From Nitrospinota bacterium (lineage in GTDB: Bacteria > Nitrospinota > Nitrospinia > JACRGO01): 27,181 nucleotides of DNA. Below the pieces are notes generated by a model that ran no database searches, was not told the DNA's origin, and was given only the letters and a program-made list of their open reading frames with translations. Numbering within the stretch: position 1 is the first letter of the stretch; the number at the start of each line of letters is the position of its first letter. Below, one piece after another: positions 16,509 to 24,000 of this stretch. A program made the translations under genes and the position numbers. The stretch spans positions 1-27,181 of the forward strand of contig JACRGO010000148.1 of NCBI GenBank assembly GCA_016212295.1. Direction: 5' to 3'.

Positions 16509-17180
16509 CCCGGAACAAAGCGATTTGTCCCCTCTCCCCAGAACTATGTCATGTTCGCGCTCAATGAACCACGCGAGGGCACGGGCGAGGAATTTAAAGT
16601 ATCCGCTGCCTGTGGCCTCGCGCACCCCTTCCGCGAATACGCAGCCGGATGGTCCAAGGTATTTCAGCAAGAACATTTTTCCCGCGGCCGCGCATATCGC
16701 CTGTTTTTCCGCTTCTCTCTCCTTCATGGCCAGGAATTCCTTGAAAGCCAACACGTGCATGAACTCCAATTCCACTCCAAAGTGGTCCGGCCTTATCTTG
16801 GCCGCCTCGAACCCGAACGCCTTGTAGCAGCCTGCTATGTCGGCCATGTCGTGGGTCTGGGCCATGAAAGCCGGCTTTTTCTCGTCAACTATTATTTCAG
16901 TCTGGTTAAGCGTCACCCTGATATTCCGGGAATGCGTCCCGAAGAGCCGTTCGTATTCAGTCAGGAGACCGTCTATTCCCATTTCCTTCAGGCCACTTAT
17001 TCCATCGTCGATTTCCTCATAAATGGAAGCGTTTTTATTTTCCTGGACCTGCCTTGCCGCGCCTTTAAGGTTCTCAACGAATTCAGGATCGGTAAAGGTA
17101 TTAAAAACCGTCTTATCAGGATACAAAAACCCCTTTGCAAGAAAATCATATATGATGCTTCTGGCAAGGGTTTTTTCCAT
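16503..17180 (-). CDS. TorD/DmsD-type molybdoenzyme chaperone (second copy)
   Basis: A 225-residue all-alpha protein of the TorD/NarJ superfamily. It has the typical start (LARSIIYDFLAKGFLYPD), then LTEYERLFGTHS at about residues 78-90 and a segment with DHFGVELEFMHVLAFKE at about 133-148. A later cluster reads KYLGPSG-F. Such proteins bind the Tat signal of a molybdoenzyme catalytic subunit and assist cofactor loading. It diverges clearly from the 249-residue copy at 18052-18801, so the two are not a recent duplicate. No SD is visible; TTAGCG repeats lie directly upstream of the start. It lies between the ferredoxin and the Mrp gene on the same strand. Confidence 0.8.
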   Translation of the reverse strand: MEKTLARSIIYDFLAKGFLYPDKTVFNTFTDPEFVENLKGAARQVQENKNASIYEEIDDGISGLKEMGIDGLLTEYERLFGTHSRNIRVTLNQTEIIVDEKKPAFMAQTHDMADIAGCYKAFGFEAAKIRPDHFGVELEFMHVLAFKEFLAMKEREAEKQAICAAAGKMFLLKYLGPSGCVFAEGVREATGSGYFKFLARALAWFIEREHDIVLGRGDKSLCSGK

Positions 17181-17187
17181 TGTATTT

Positions 17188-17222
17188 ATTTAGCGGTTAG
17201 CGATTAGGGGTTAGCGGGTAGG
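17188..17222. repeat. TTAGCG direct repeats
   Basis: TTAGCG occurs at 17190, 17197 and 17211 with degenerate TTAG and GTAGGG copies between. They fill the 44-base gap between the ferredoxin stop and the downstream chaperone start. Confidence 0.6.
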
Positions 17223-17224
17223 GG

Positions 17225-17833
17225 CTATGATTTATAAGAGCCCTTTTCCACTTTAATCGCCGGCGGATTATTTATCGCGATGCAGGCGCTCTCACAAAGG
17301 CCGCATCCGGCGCATTTCTCCTCAATGACCACCGGCTTTGAATCATCCACTATAATAGCCGTTCCCCGCAAGGGACACTTCAAGGAGCAAAGGAGGCACA
17401 CCCCGGAGGCGCCGCTCCACGCGAAGCACAACTCCTTTTTTATGCGGGCCGTGCCCATACGGACCTCGCTTCTGTCCTTGACCGGCAATAGGGCCTTTGG
17501 CGCGCACGCCTTTATGCACGGGAGATCCTCGCATAGACGGCAAGGGCCTTCGGACGGAATAATGACGGGCGTCCCCTTAATCCGCCTGCCCCACTCGCCT
17601 CCCGCTTTTTTGATGCTCCCATGCGGACAAGCCTTCAGGCAGTCGTCGCATTTCGTGCACAGGGAAAGAAAAGCCTCCTCATCAACAGCGCCGGGGGGTC
17701 TGATGGGGACGCCTGCGCGCCGTTCCCTTTCCGCTAGTTCCCCCATGCCTTCCGAGACCTTGGCGGCCAGGAAGTTAAGGCCATGCAGGAAAAATCCGCG
17801 TCTCTCTATTTTTTTTTCCTTTGGCATACGCAT
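17225..17833 (-). CDS. four-cluster ferredoxin, NapF/NapG (MauM)-like
   Basis: About 202 residues with four cysteine clusters: CTKCDDCLKACP, CRLCEDLPCIKACAP, a split LCFAW...GVCLLCSLKCP, and CAGCGLCESACIA. This arrangement is that of the NapF/NapG/MauM ferredoxin-type proteins associated with periplasmic nitrate reductases. The N-terminus has ERRGFFLHGL, a twin-arginine-like motif, but the following stretch (LNFLAAKVSEGM) is weakly hydrophobic, so whether it is exported or stays cytoplasmic like NapF is unclear. Possible starts are ATG 17833, ATG 17827 or TTG 17839; none has an SD, and the upstream sequence is a palindromic repeat. It may pass electrons to or from the NXR-type enzyme or help its Fe-S assembly. 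Confidence 0.8.
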   Translation of the reverse strand: MRMPKEKKIERRGFFLHGLNFLAAKVSEGMGELAERERRAGVPIRPPGAVDEEAFLSLCTKCDDCLKACPHGSIKKAGGEWGRRIKGTPVIIPSEGPCRLCEDLPCIKACAPKALLPVKDRSEVRMGTARIKKELCFAWSGASGVCLLCSLKCPLRGTAIIVDDSKPVVIEEKCAGCGLCESACIAINNPPAIKVEKGSYKS

Positions 17834-17850
17834 GAACAAAAATCTAATTT

Positions 17851-17936
17851 AACCGCAAAGCCGCAAAGGACGCAAAGGAAATTATTTTTCTCTTTCAAAA
17901 ATATTATTACTTTGCGCTCTTTGCGTCTTTGCGGTG
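17851..17936. repeat. intergenic inverted repeat (ACCGCAAAGCCGCAAAGG type)
   Basis: The left arm at about 17852-17878 and right arm at about 17910-17935 are imperfect reverse complements built from GCAAAG units around an AT-rich loop. It lies immediately upstream of the ferredoxin start codons and has the same general design as the palindrome at 8085-8155. Confidence 0.75.
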
Positions 17937-17954
17937 AATTTTATAATTCCTTTA

Positions 17955-17998
17955 CAAAAACAAAAAAAGGGCGATGCAAGCAAAAAGCATCGCCCTTT
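17955..17998 (-). terminator. rho-independent terminator after TorD-like gene
   Basis: Read on the minus strand, a perfect 12-bp stem AAAGGGCGATGC / GCATCGCCCTTT (17998-17987 and 17977-17966) with a 9-base loop is followed by TTTTGTTTTTG. It lies about 55 bases after the chaperone stop at 18052 and should separate nxr transcription from the ferredoxin gene. Confidence 0.85.
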
Positions 17999-18051
17999 CA
18001 GAAAAAAACTGATTTGTGTAAGGCAGACGGATTAAACCCTATGAAAGATCC

Positions 18052-18801
18052 TTAAATTTCCAACGGGGCTTCAGCCACATCACTTGGCGGCGCTATCTCC
18101 GATGGGCAGGTTATGGCTTCCTCCGGCTCCTTCGGTAATTCCTTCACGCCTTCAACCTCAACCACTATCCCGTAGGATTTAAGCTCCTCATCAATGGCTT
18201 TAGCGGTGAGCAGGGCGAGTTTCTTATAAAAATCAAAAGTGGTCCGCTCCTCAAGGTTCCTGCAGAAAACGCCGGCCCACGGCCCGATATGCTCCGCGAG
18301 AAATTTCTTCCTGGCCGTGACGCAGATATCAAGATTTTCATCCATCCCCTGGTCAATGGCATACGCCTCCTTCAGGGCAAGCGAGCTTAAAAATTCCATT
18401 TCAACCGCTATATGGTCCGGCATTACCGCGGCCTTATCAGAAAGGGTAAAACCAAACGCCTTGTAAAACCCGCTGATGTCGGCAAGGATATTCACCTTGT
18501 CAAACCTGAGCCCTCCATACCCGTTCTCATAGGGGGTGCAGATCATCCTCGTCAGGAAAAGCTCCGAATACTCGAACTTCAGCGGCTCGACGTCGGCGCT
18601 GTTAATGGCCCCTTGAAATTCAGAATACTCCTTCTTGATATCATAGGGCAGGAGGTCCAGGACCGCCTCTATGTCACCGGCAAGAAAGTCCAGGGATTCC
18701 ATCTTTTCCCTGTCGAGGTACTCAAAGGCGGTTGAGAGGAACCTGTAAAGGTCCGCCTTTGCCAGGGCAATATCCTTTGCCGCGGTTTCTGTCTTTGTCA
18801 T
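18052..18801 (-). CDS. TorD-type chaperone for the NXR-like molybdoenzyme
   Basis: A 249-residue all-alpha TorD/NarJ-superfamily protein: LAKADLYRFLSTAFEYLDRE at the N-terminus, FEYSELFLTRMICTPYENGYGG (about 76-97), ISGFYKAFGF (about 109-118), PDHIAVEMEFLSSLALKE (about 127-144) and a later HIGPWAGVF. The PYE-DHIAVE-HxxPW signature is typical. A proline/glutamate-rich tail ends the protein. Chaperones of this type bind the Tat leader of NarG/NxrA-like subunits until the Mo cofactor is inserted; the gene's place right after nxrABC makes NxrA the likely client. GAGGAT lies about 8 bases upstream of the ATG. It has its own terminators on both sides, suggesting lower or separate expression from nxrABC. 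Confidence 0.88.
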   Translation of the reverse strand: MTKTETAAKDIALAKADLYRFLSTAFEYLDREKMESLDFLAGDIEAVLDLLPYDIKKEYSEFQGAINSADVEPLKFEYSELFLTRMICTPYENGYGGLRFDKVNILADISGFYKAFGFTLSDKAAVMPDHIAVEMEFLSSLALKEAYAIDQGMDENLDICVTARKKFLAEHIGPWAGVFCRNLEERTTFDFYKKLALLTAKAIDEELKSYGIVVEVEGVKELPKEPEEAITCPSEIAPPSDVAEAPLEI

Positions 18802-18814
18802 ATTTCAATCCTCA

Positions 18815-18832
18815 TCCGGCCCGAAGGCCGGA
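18815..18832 (-). promoter_or_regulatory. UUCG-loop hairpin beside the chaperone ribosome binding site
   Basis: On the minus strand TCCGGCC-TTCG-GGCCGGA forms a 7-bp stem with a stable UUCG tetraloop. Its 3' end touches the GAGGAT SD of the TorD-type gene. It may protect the 5' end of a processed mRNA or modulate translation; this is inference. Confidence 0.5.
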
Positions 18833-18841
18833 GCCTCTCAT

Positions 18842-18884
18842 AAAAAGGGGCGGGGTCGACTTGCAAAGCAAATCAGACCCCGCC
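18842..18884 (-). terminator. rho-independent terminator after nxrC
   Basis: On the minus strand GGCGGGGTC (18884-18876) pairs with GACCCCGCC (18857-18849), with an inner partial stem around GCTTTGC, followed by CCCTTTTT. It starts 16 bases after the nxrC stop, so it probably attenuates read-through from abundant nxrABC mRNA into the chaperone gene. Confidence 0.85.
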
Positions 18885-18899
18885 TTATCCTCTCGTGTA

Positions 18900-19766
18900 T
18901 TATTGAATGTTCAGCTTAACCCAGCCGCCATCGGAAAAATTCTTCCTGGCGCCTCTTTCACCCTTGCTGCCGTCCCATACGGTGAAAGCCACCGGAACCG
19001 TGGACCCGGCCTTTAAAACCGCGTCAGACGCGTCGCCGGAATCAAGGGGCCTTACAATAACGACCTTCCAGTAGCGGTAATCAGAAACGCCCTTGCCCTT
19101 GGCGTTTTGTGTCGCCTGGGCCGTAAGCGTCCCGAACCCTTCCGCGTTCATCTCCTCAACCGAGGTGTTCTTAAGTGGATTGGAAAGGTTGTTGCCTGCC
19201 GCAAGCCCTGCGATGTACTTTTGCGCGTTAGGCGAAAAAGAAGTCACAGGGTAGTTTGCCTTTTGCGGAACCGCCTTTGTCTCAGGATACGTGTCCACAT
19301 TGTAGTTAGGGTAGGCTTGCTCCACGTCCTGATAACCCTTTGCAAGGTCCTTTTCCCAGGCGGCTTTCCATTGCAGTATCTGGACAGGGCCGTTCGGCTC
19401 GCCCATCATGAAATTCGGCTCAGTGCCGGGTTTCACCGCGAACTGAACCGCGCATGCATCGGCGAATTTATCGGACATATTAACCGCGTCATTCACTGTG
19501 CTGTCGTACCACTCCACCTTAATAGCTATGTCCTTGTCATTATGAACGGACGAGACCTTGATGGAAGGGACCGACGCCGCCTTGATTCCAGGCGTGGCGA
19601 CATTCTGGGGCGCCATTGGAATTATAGTTGCGCCCGCGCCGTCCCATGCGGGATCCATCGGGTCCGTTAAAATATCCTTCACTGCCCCTGATGTTATTAC
19701 AGGCTCAGCGGCAAAGGAGATCGAGCCCATTGCCAAAAGAAAAGCCAAAACAAGCAATTTTTTCAT
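18900..19766 (-). CDS. nxrC: NXR-type gamma subunit, haem b-binding (ethylbenzene dehydrogenase-related)
   Basis: A 288-residue secreted protein with a signal peptide (about residues 1-19, cleavage near SFA-A). It belongs to the EbdC/NxrC/DMSO-reductase type II gamma family: DPMDPAWDGA at about 35-44, FMMGEPNGPVQILQWKA at about 119-135 and a C-terminal WDGSKGERGARKNFSDGGW. By position, Met 121 and Lys 275 are the best candidates for the axial haem b ligands known in EbdC (Met and Lys). It would carry electrons from the NxrB clusters to a periplasmic acceptor such as cytochrome c. No C-terminal membrane helix is seen. GGGAGGAAG lies about 5 bases before the start. It is separated from nxrB by a strong hairpin at 19809-19852. 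Confidence 0.88.
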   Translation of the reverse strand: MKKLLVLAFLLAMGSISFAAEPVITSGAVKDILTDPMDPAWDGAGATIIPMAPQNVATPGIKAASVPSIKVSSVHNDKDIAIKVEWYDSTVNDAVNMSDKFADACAVQFAVKPGTEPNFMMGEPNGPVQILQWKAAWEKDLAKGYQDVEQAYPNYNVDTYPETKAVPQKANYPVTSFSPNAQKYIAGLAAGNNLSNPLKNTSVEEMNAEGFGTLTAQATQNAKGKGVSDYRYWKVVIVRPLDSGDASDAVLKAGSTVPVAFTVWDGSKGERGARKNFSDGGWVKLNIQ

Positions 19767-19808
19767 ATATACTTCCTCCCTTAATATTAGGCTGCAATTC
19801 GAGATATT

Positions 19809-19852
19809 GACCGGCCCCCGCCATGCCCAAGGGCATTGGCGGGAGGCCGGTC
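19809..19852 (-). promoter_or_regulatory. strong nxrB-nxrC intercistronic hairpin without U-tract
   Basis: GACCGGCC (19809-19816) pairs with GGCCGGTC (19845-19852), and the inner CCCGCC-TGCCC pairs with GGGCATTGGCGGG, leaving one bulged base and a tiny loop. No run of U follows on the minus strand. It is better explained as an mRNA-stability or processing element than as a full terminator. Confidence 0.75.
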
Positions 19853-19868
19853 ATTCATAAAGCCTCTG

Positions 19869-20999
19869 TTACGAGTTGTTGTACAGAAACGCGCCGGTCT
19901 TCTGGCTGAATTCCCTGACAAAGGAAGGTTCCCTGGTCGGTACCCTGGCCGTCTCGGCCCCCTTGTCGTCAATGCCCACGGCGAGATCGCCCTCAGCCTT
20001 GAACTTGCTCGTCATCGGCTCAGCGCAACCAAAGATGGTAAGCGCGGCAAGGAGCTCCTTGTCGTTAGGGGCGTTCCTGTATGCCTTCACCGCCTCCTCG
20101 GCCCCAGGACCGAACATCTGCAACAGATACTTCGGATCCACGTGAACGGGAGGAATGTAATAGACATTAGGCTGCGTCCCGAATTGCGGATAGAGAGGCA
20201 GGGCTATCTTCCTTATATGGATCAGATAATCAAACGGGTTGTCCTTGTTGGCCTGCGCCGGGTCAACGCTCTTGAAGCCGTTCAATCTGATCTTTCCTAT
20301 GCAATTGGTCGTGCATTGCGACTGCTGGCCGGTGGCCTCCATCTTCGGATAGCAGGAGATGCACTTTTCGCTGACCCTCGTGGTGTTGTTATAGAAGGGT
20401 TTCTTGTAAGGGCATGCCTTCACGCATTCCCTGTATCCCCTGCACCTCTTCTGATCGATCAGCACAATGCCGTCCTCGGCCCTCTTGTAAATCGCCTTTC
20501 TAGGGCACGCCGCGAGGCAGCCGGGGTATGCGCAATGATTGCATATCCTGGCGAGATAGAAGCCCCATTTCTTGTGGACCCCTTTTAAATGCTCGCCCCT
20601 TTCCACGCTGGCGCTGCATTCGTCCTCAGCGAGATTTGGGCTTTCGTAGTCCCTTTCGTTGGGCAGGTAACCAAGAACGCTCTCCTGGTCAGGGGCGGCC
20701 TCGAACACGGTCTTGCCCGCGTACTTGCCGCCTTCCCATTTTTGTGGTCCAAGGAGGCCAAGGGTTTGCACGTCCCATCCCAGTGGGTAGAAGCCGTAGG
20801 GCTTGGACTCCACGTTGTTCCAGAATACATACTCCTGGCCCTTGCCTGACGTCCAGGTGGTCTTGCAGGCCATGGTGCAGGTCTGGCAGGCTATGCATTT
20901 ATTCGGATCGAAGATAAAGGCAACCTGTTTTTGGGGTTTGCTCTCGGGATAGGGGTACTCCATGTCCCTCCCGATTTGCCAATTTTTTACTTTAGGCAT
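19869..20999 (-). CDS. nxrB: NXR-type beta subunit, four Fe-S clusters
   Basis: A 376-residue NarH/NxrB-family subunit. Cysteine groups in order: Cys 35-38-41-45 (CIACQTCTMAC), Cys 153-156-161-165 (CNHCAYPGCLAAC), Cys 186-192-196 (CRGYRECVKAC) and Cys 213-216-229-233. In the third group Tyr 189 stands where a fourth cysteine would be, as Trp does in NarH, consistent with a [3Fe-4S] cluster. No signal peptide is present, so export with Tat-bearing NxrA is expected. The start ATG 20999 (MPKVKNW) matches the usual NxrB beginning; an ATG at 21008 is the alternative. It is shorter than the roughly 430-residue Nitrospira NxrB I recall. It lies 45 bases after the nxrA stop. Confidence 0.9.
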   Translation of the reverse strand: MPKVKNWQIGRDMEYPYPESKPQKQVAFIFDPNKCIACQTCTMACKTTWTSGKGQEYVFWNNVESKPYGFYPLGWDVQTLGLLGPQKWEGGKYAGKTVFEAAPDQESVLGYLPNERDYESPNLAEDECSASVERGEHLKGVHKKWGFYLARICNHCAYPGCLAACPRKAIYKRAEDGIVLIDQKRCRGYRECVKACPYKKPFYNNTTRVSEKCISCYPKMEATGQQSQCTTNCIGKIRLNGFKSVDPAQANKDNPFDYLIHIRKIALPLYPQFGTQPNVYYIPPVHVDPKYLLQMFGPGAEEAVKAYRNAPNDKELLAALTIFGCAEPMTSKFKAEGDLAVGIDDKGAETARVPTREPSFVREFSQKTGAFLYNNS

Positions 21000-21044
21000 C
21001 GTTATCATTCCTTATTTAAAAGTTAATATGAATAAAGGCGCAGC

Positions 21045-24000
21045 CTATGATTTCTTGGACGCAGCCTCGGCCGTGACAAAACCCGCGCTCAGATACTTCT
21101 TCATTGCATCGTTCTCATAGGTCGGCCTGTAGCCCAGCGCCGCAGCCCTCCAGACCTTGCCGTCAGGATCTCCGGACTCGGCCTTTGTGAACTTCACAAA
21201 GGACTCCTTTGGGGCGCCGTTCGCCGCATGGACGTCCGCCTCGAAGCCCTTGAGTATGGCCTGTCCCATGTTCATCTTGTGGGTCATGGTGTCGGTCATA
21301 AGGGTCGGGCTCAGCCATGCCCTTGTGGTGCTCTGATGGCTCCCGAACCTGAACATGGCCTGATAGCTTGTCCTTGGGTTCTTGGCAAGCCCGTCGGCCC
21401 TTGTCTTCGCGCCTTCAATGGAGCCGTAGGTCGCGGTGTAGGCGCTGAAATACATCCTTGTCACGCCTCGCGGGCAACCCCAGAAGTACCTGGCCCTTGC
21501 CATGCAACGCGCAAGCTCATACTCCTTGGTCCCTGGCTTCCATCCGCGATAGGGCCTGTCGCCCGGATCACCGTCGATCCAGACATAGTCACCCTCATCG
21601 ATCCCCAATTCCCTGGCGTCGAGCGGGTTGATGTCAACGTAGCCTTCGCCAACGGACGGCTTCCGTTTGTCATGCCTGTACATATCGCCGAAGGGTCCGT
21701 ACCAGGCCGTCATCAGGTCAGTGTCGATGGGGGTGGTATGGGCGGAATGCCTGTACTTCGGCGTGTTGAATATGAAGCGATAACCTTCCTTGTGCAAGGG
21801 ATGCTGGGTTGCCATCAGCTCCTTGGTGGTCTTTACAACGTGCCTGCCCTGGCGGTTCTCGGCAATCGTGAGGCTGTTACCGTCCCTCTCAAGGCCGTAC
21901 TTCTCCGGCGAATCAGGATTGCAGGCGCGGCTCTTGCCGACAATGACGTTAGGCTCATGGAACGTGGCGTCGATAGGCTCCCTGTAGTTGGTGAGGTTCT
22001 CACCGCACTCCAGCCACCTGGGCTCGTCCTTGTAGAATTCGAGCCTTCCGGTCTTAGTGGCATAAGGCTTGCCTTCCTCGCCGTTCTCCCATCCGCTGAC
22101 CCTTGGATAGGTCCTGTTCATCATAAGGGTCGGGATGCCCTCCTTGGCCTTGGCCGCCACTTCATCAACCTTATATCCCCTGGTTGCGTTGCTGGCGTTG
22201 AAGATCCTCTGGAGATAAGGCTCTGATTTGCCGTCAACAAGAATGAACTTCCAGAAATCCGCGAATCTCTGGTCCCCGGTCAGGCTGGTCATCGCCTTTC
22301 CAATGCCGGCGTAGACCTCCATGTCGGATTTTGAATCAAAGACCCTCTTCATGGGGGTTATCGGGAGACAATACAGGAACGAGTTGGTGCAGGAGGCGGA
22401 CATGTCGGTGAATTTCGCCTCAAGCCAACTGTCAACCGCCCATACGATGTCACTGTATTCGCAGGAGCCGGTCCAGTTCCATTCATTGTACATGAGAAGT
22501 TCCCACCTCGGCAGGGTGTTGATTACAAGGTCAAAGTGTCCCTTACAGTTGCCGACCGAGGAGTTGCTGTTCGACTGCCACATCACCTTGGTGGGCGTGG
22601 GCATGTGGGTGCTGTCCGTGTAAAGCTTGTTTCCCACGCGGAGCGGTCTGTCCCCGTAATTATAGAAGTGGGATGATTCGAACTTGAGGTAGGGCTCGAC
22701 CCTGGCCATCTTGGTGGCGTCGAGCTCCGCGTCAAAGGGGTTCTCATAGTTGAACTGCCCCTGGCCCGCGAAGAGGGAGACCCTGTAATTGCCGACAAAG
22801 TTCCCTATGCATGCCCCGCCGACATGGCCTATATTGTCCGTTAAGGCGCAGAGAAGGATAAGGGCCTTGTCCTTGAGGTGCATGTTGAAATGGTGGTTGT
22901 TGCCGGCGCCGGTGGCGATGATGGTCTTGGCCTTGTTCTGGGCCACCTCCCGCGCGAGGCTTACTATGGCGTCCTTTGGCGCCCATGTGATGGCCGAGGT
23001 ATTCTCAGGCGTGAACTCATCCAGGTATTCCTTCTGGAGTTGGAATACGGTGGTGACCTTTACCTTGCTCCCGTCAGCCAAGGTCACCTCGAAATCACCT
23101 TCCAGGGCCGGGTCTATGCCCTTGTCCTTGAATTTTACGCCGCACTCATCCCTTGTCACCACTACCGGGGCCTTGGTCTTCAAGTCCCACATAACCGCGT
23201 CACCCCATGAGTTCCTGAGGGATTGCTTGACTAAATGCTTGGAGTGAGCGGCAAAGGGGAGCGGCCATTTGGCGTCGTCCGGAAGGACCTCTATGCAATT
23301 TGAGAGCGGGGCCAGTTGGTAATCCTTGATTATGTCGGACGCCTTCAGACCCTTCCAATTGTCCGTCCTGATAAGGAGGGGCATGTCGGTGTTGGCCTTC
23401 AGGTATTGAGGATCAAAAAGCTTTTCCTTAATAATCACATGGCACATTCCAAGGCCAAGGGCTGCGTCCGTGCCGGCCCGGATGATAATGACCTCATCCG
23501 CCTTGTTCGCCGACGCATGGTAATCAATGCTTACGTCAACGATCTTCGTGCCCTTGAGCCTTGCCTCGGATATCCAGTGCGCGCAAGGCATCTTGGTGGC
23601 TATCATGTTAGTGCCAAGCATGATCACGAGCTTGGCATGCTCAAAGTTCGCGATGTCATAATCAAACGCCTGATGGCCGGTGACCATCGGGGTCCCGGGC
23701 GCGAGGTCCGTATGCCAGGTGTAGCTGTCAAGGCCCTTCGCGGCCTGCGCGTCCTTGGCGTCCACCTTTCTTATGTACTGGTCTAACAGGGCCATCATCT
23801 GGCCTTGCCTGATCTGGCCGAATACCCTGGTGATGCCGAGAAGCGCCATTCCGCCCCTGAACTTCATGGTTTTTACGCCGGCGCCCTTCATTGCCTTGAT
23901 CATCTCAGGGTCATAATCCTGCTTCTTAAGCAGTTCAGCCCCCTTATCGCCGGAATATGTCGTGGATATATTCAGCATCGCCCTTGTGGCTATTGAAAAT

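Noticed and set aside
17851-17936. Possible CRISPR-like repeats in the GCAAAG stretches
   Set aside because: The units form one palindrome with no regular repeat-spacer array and no cas genes nearby.
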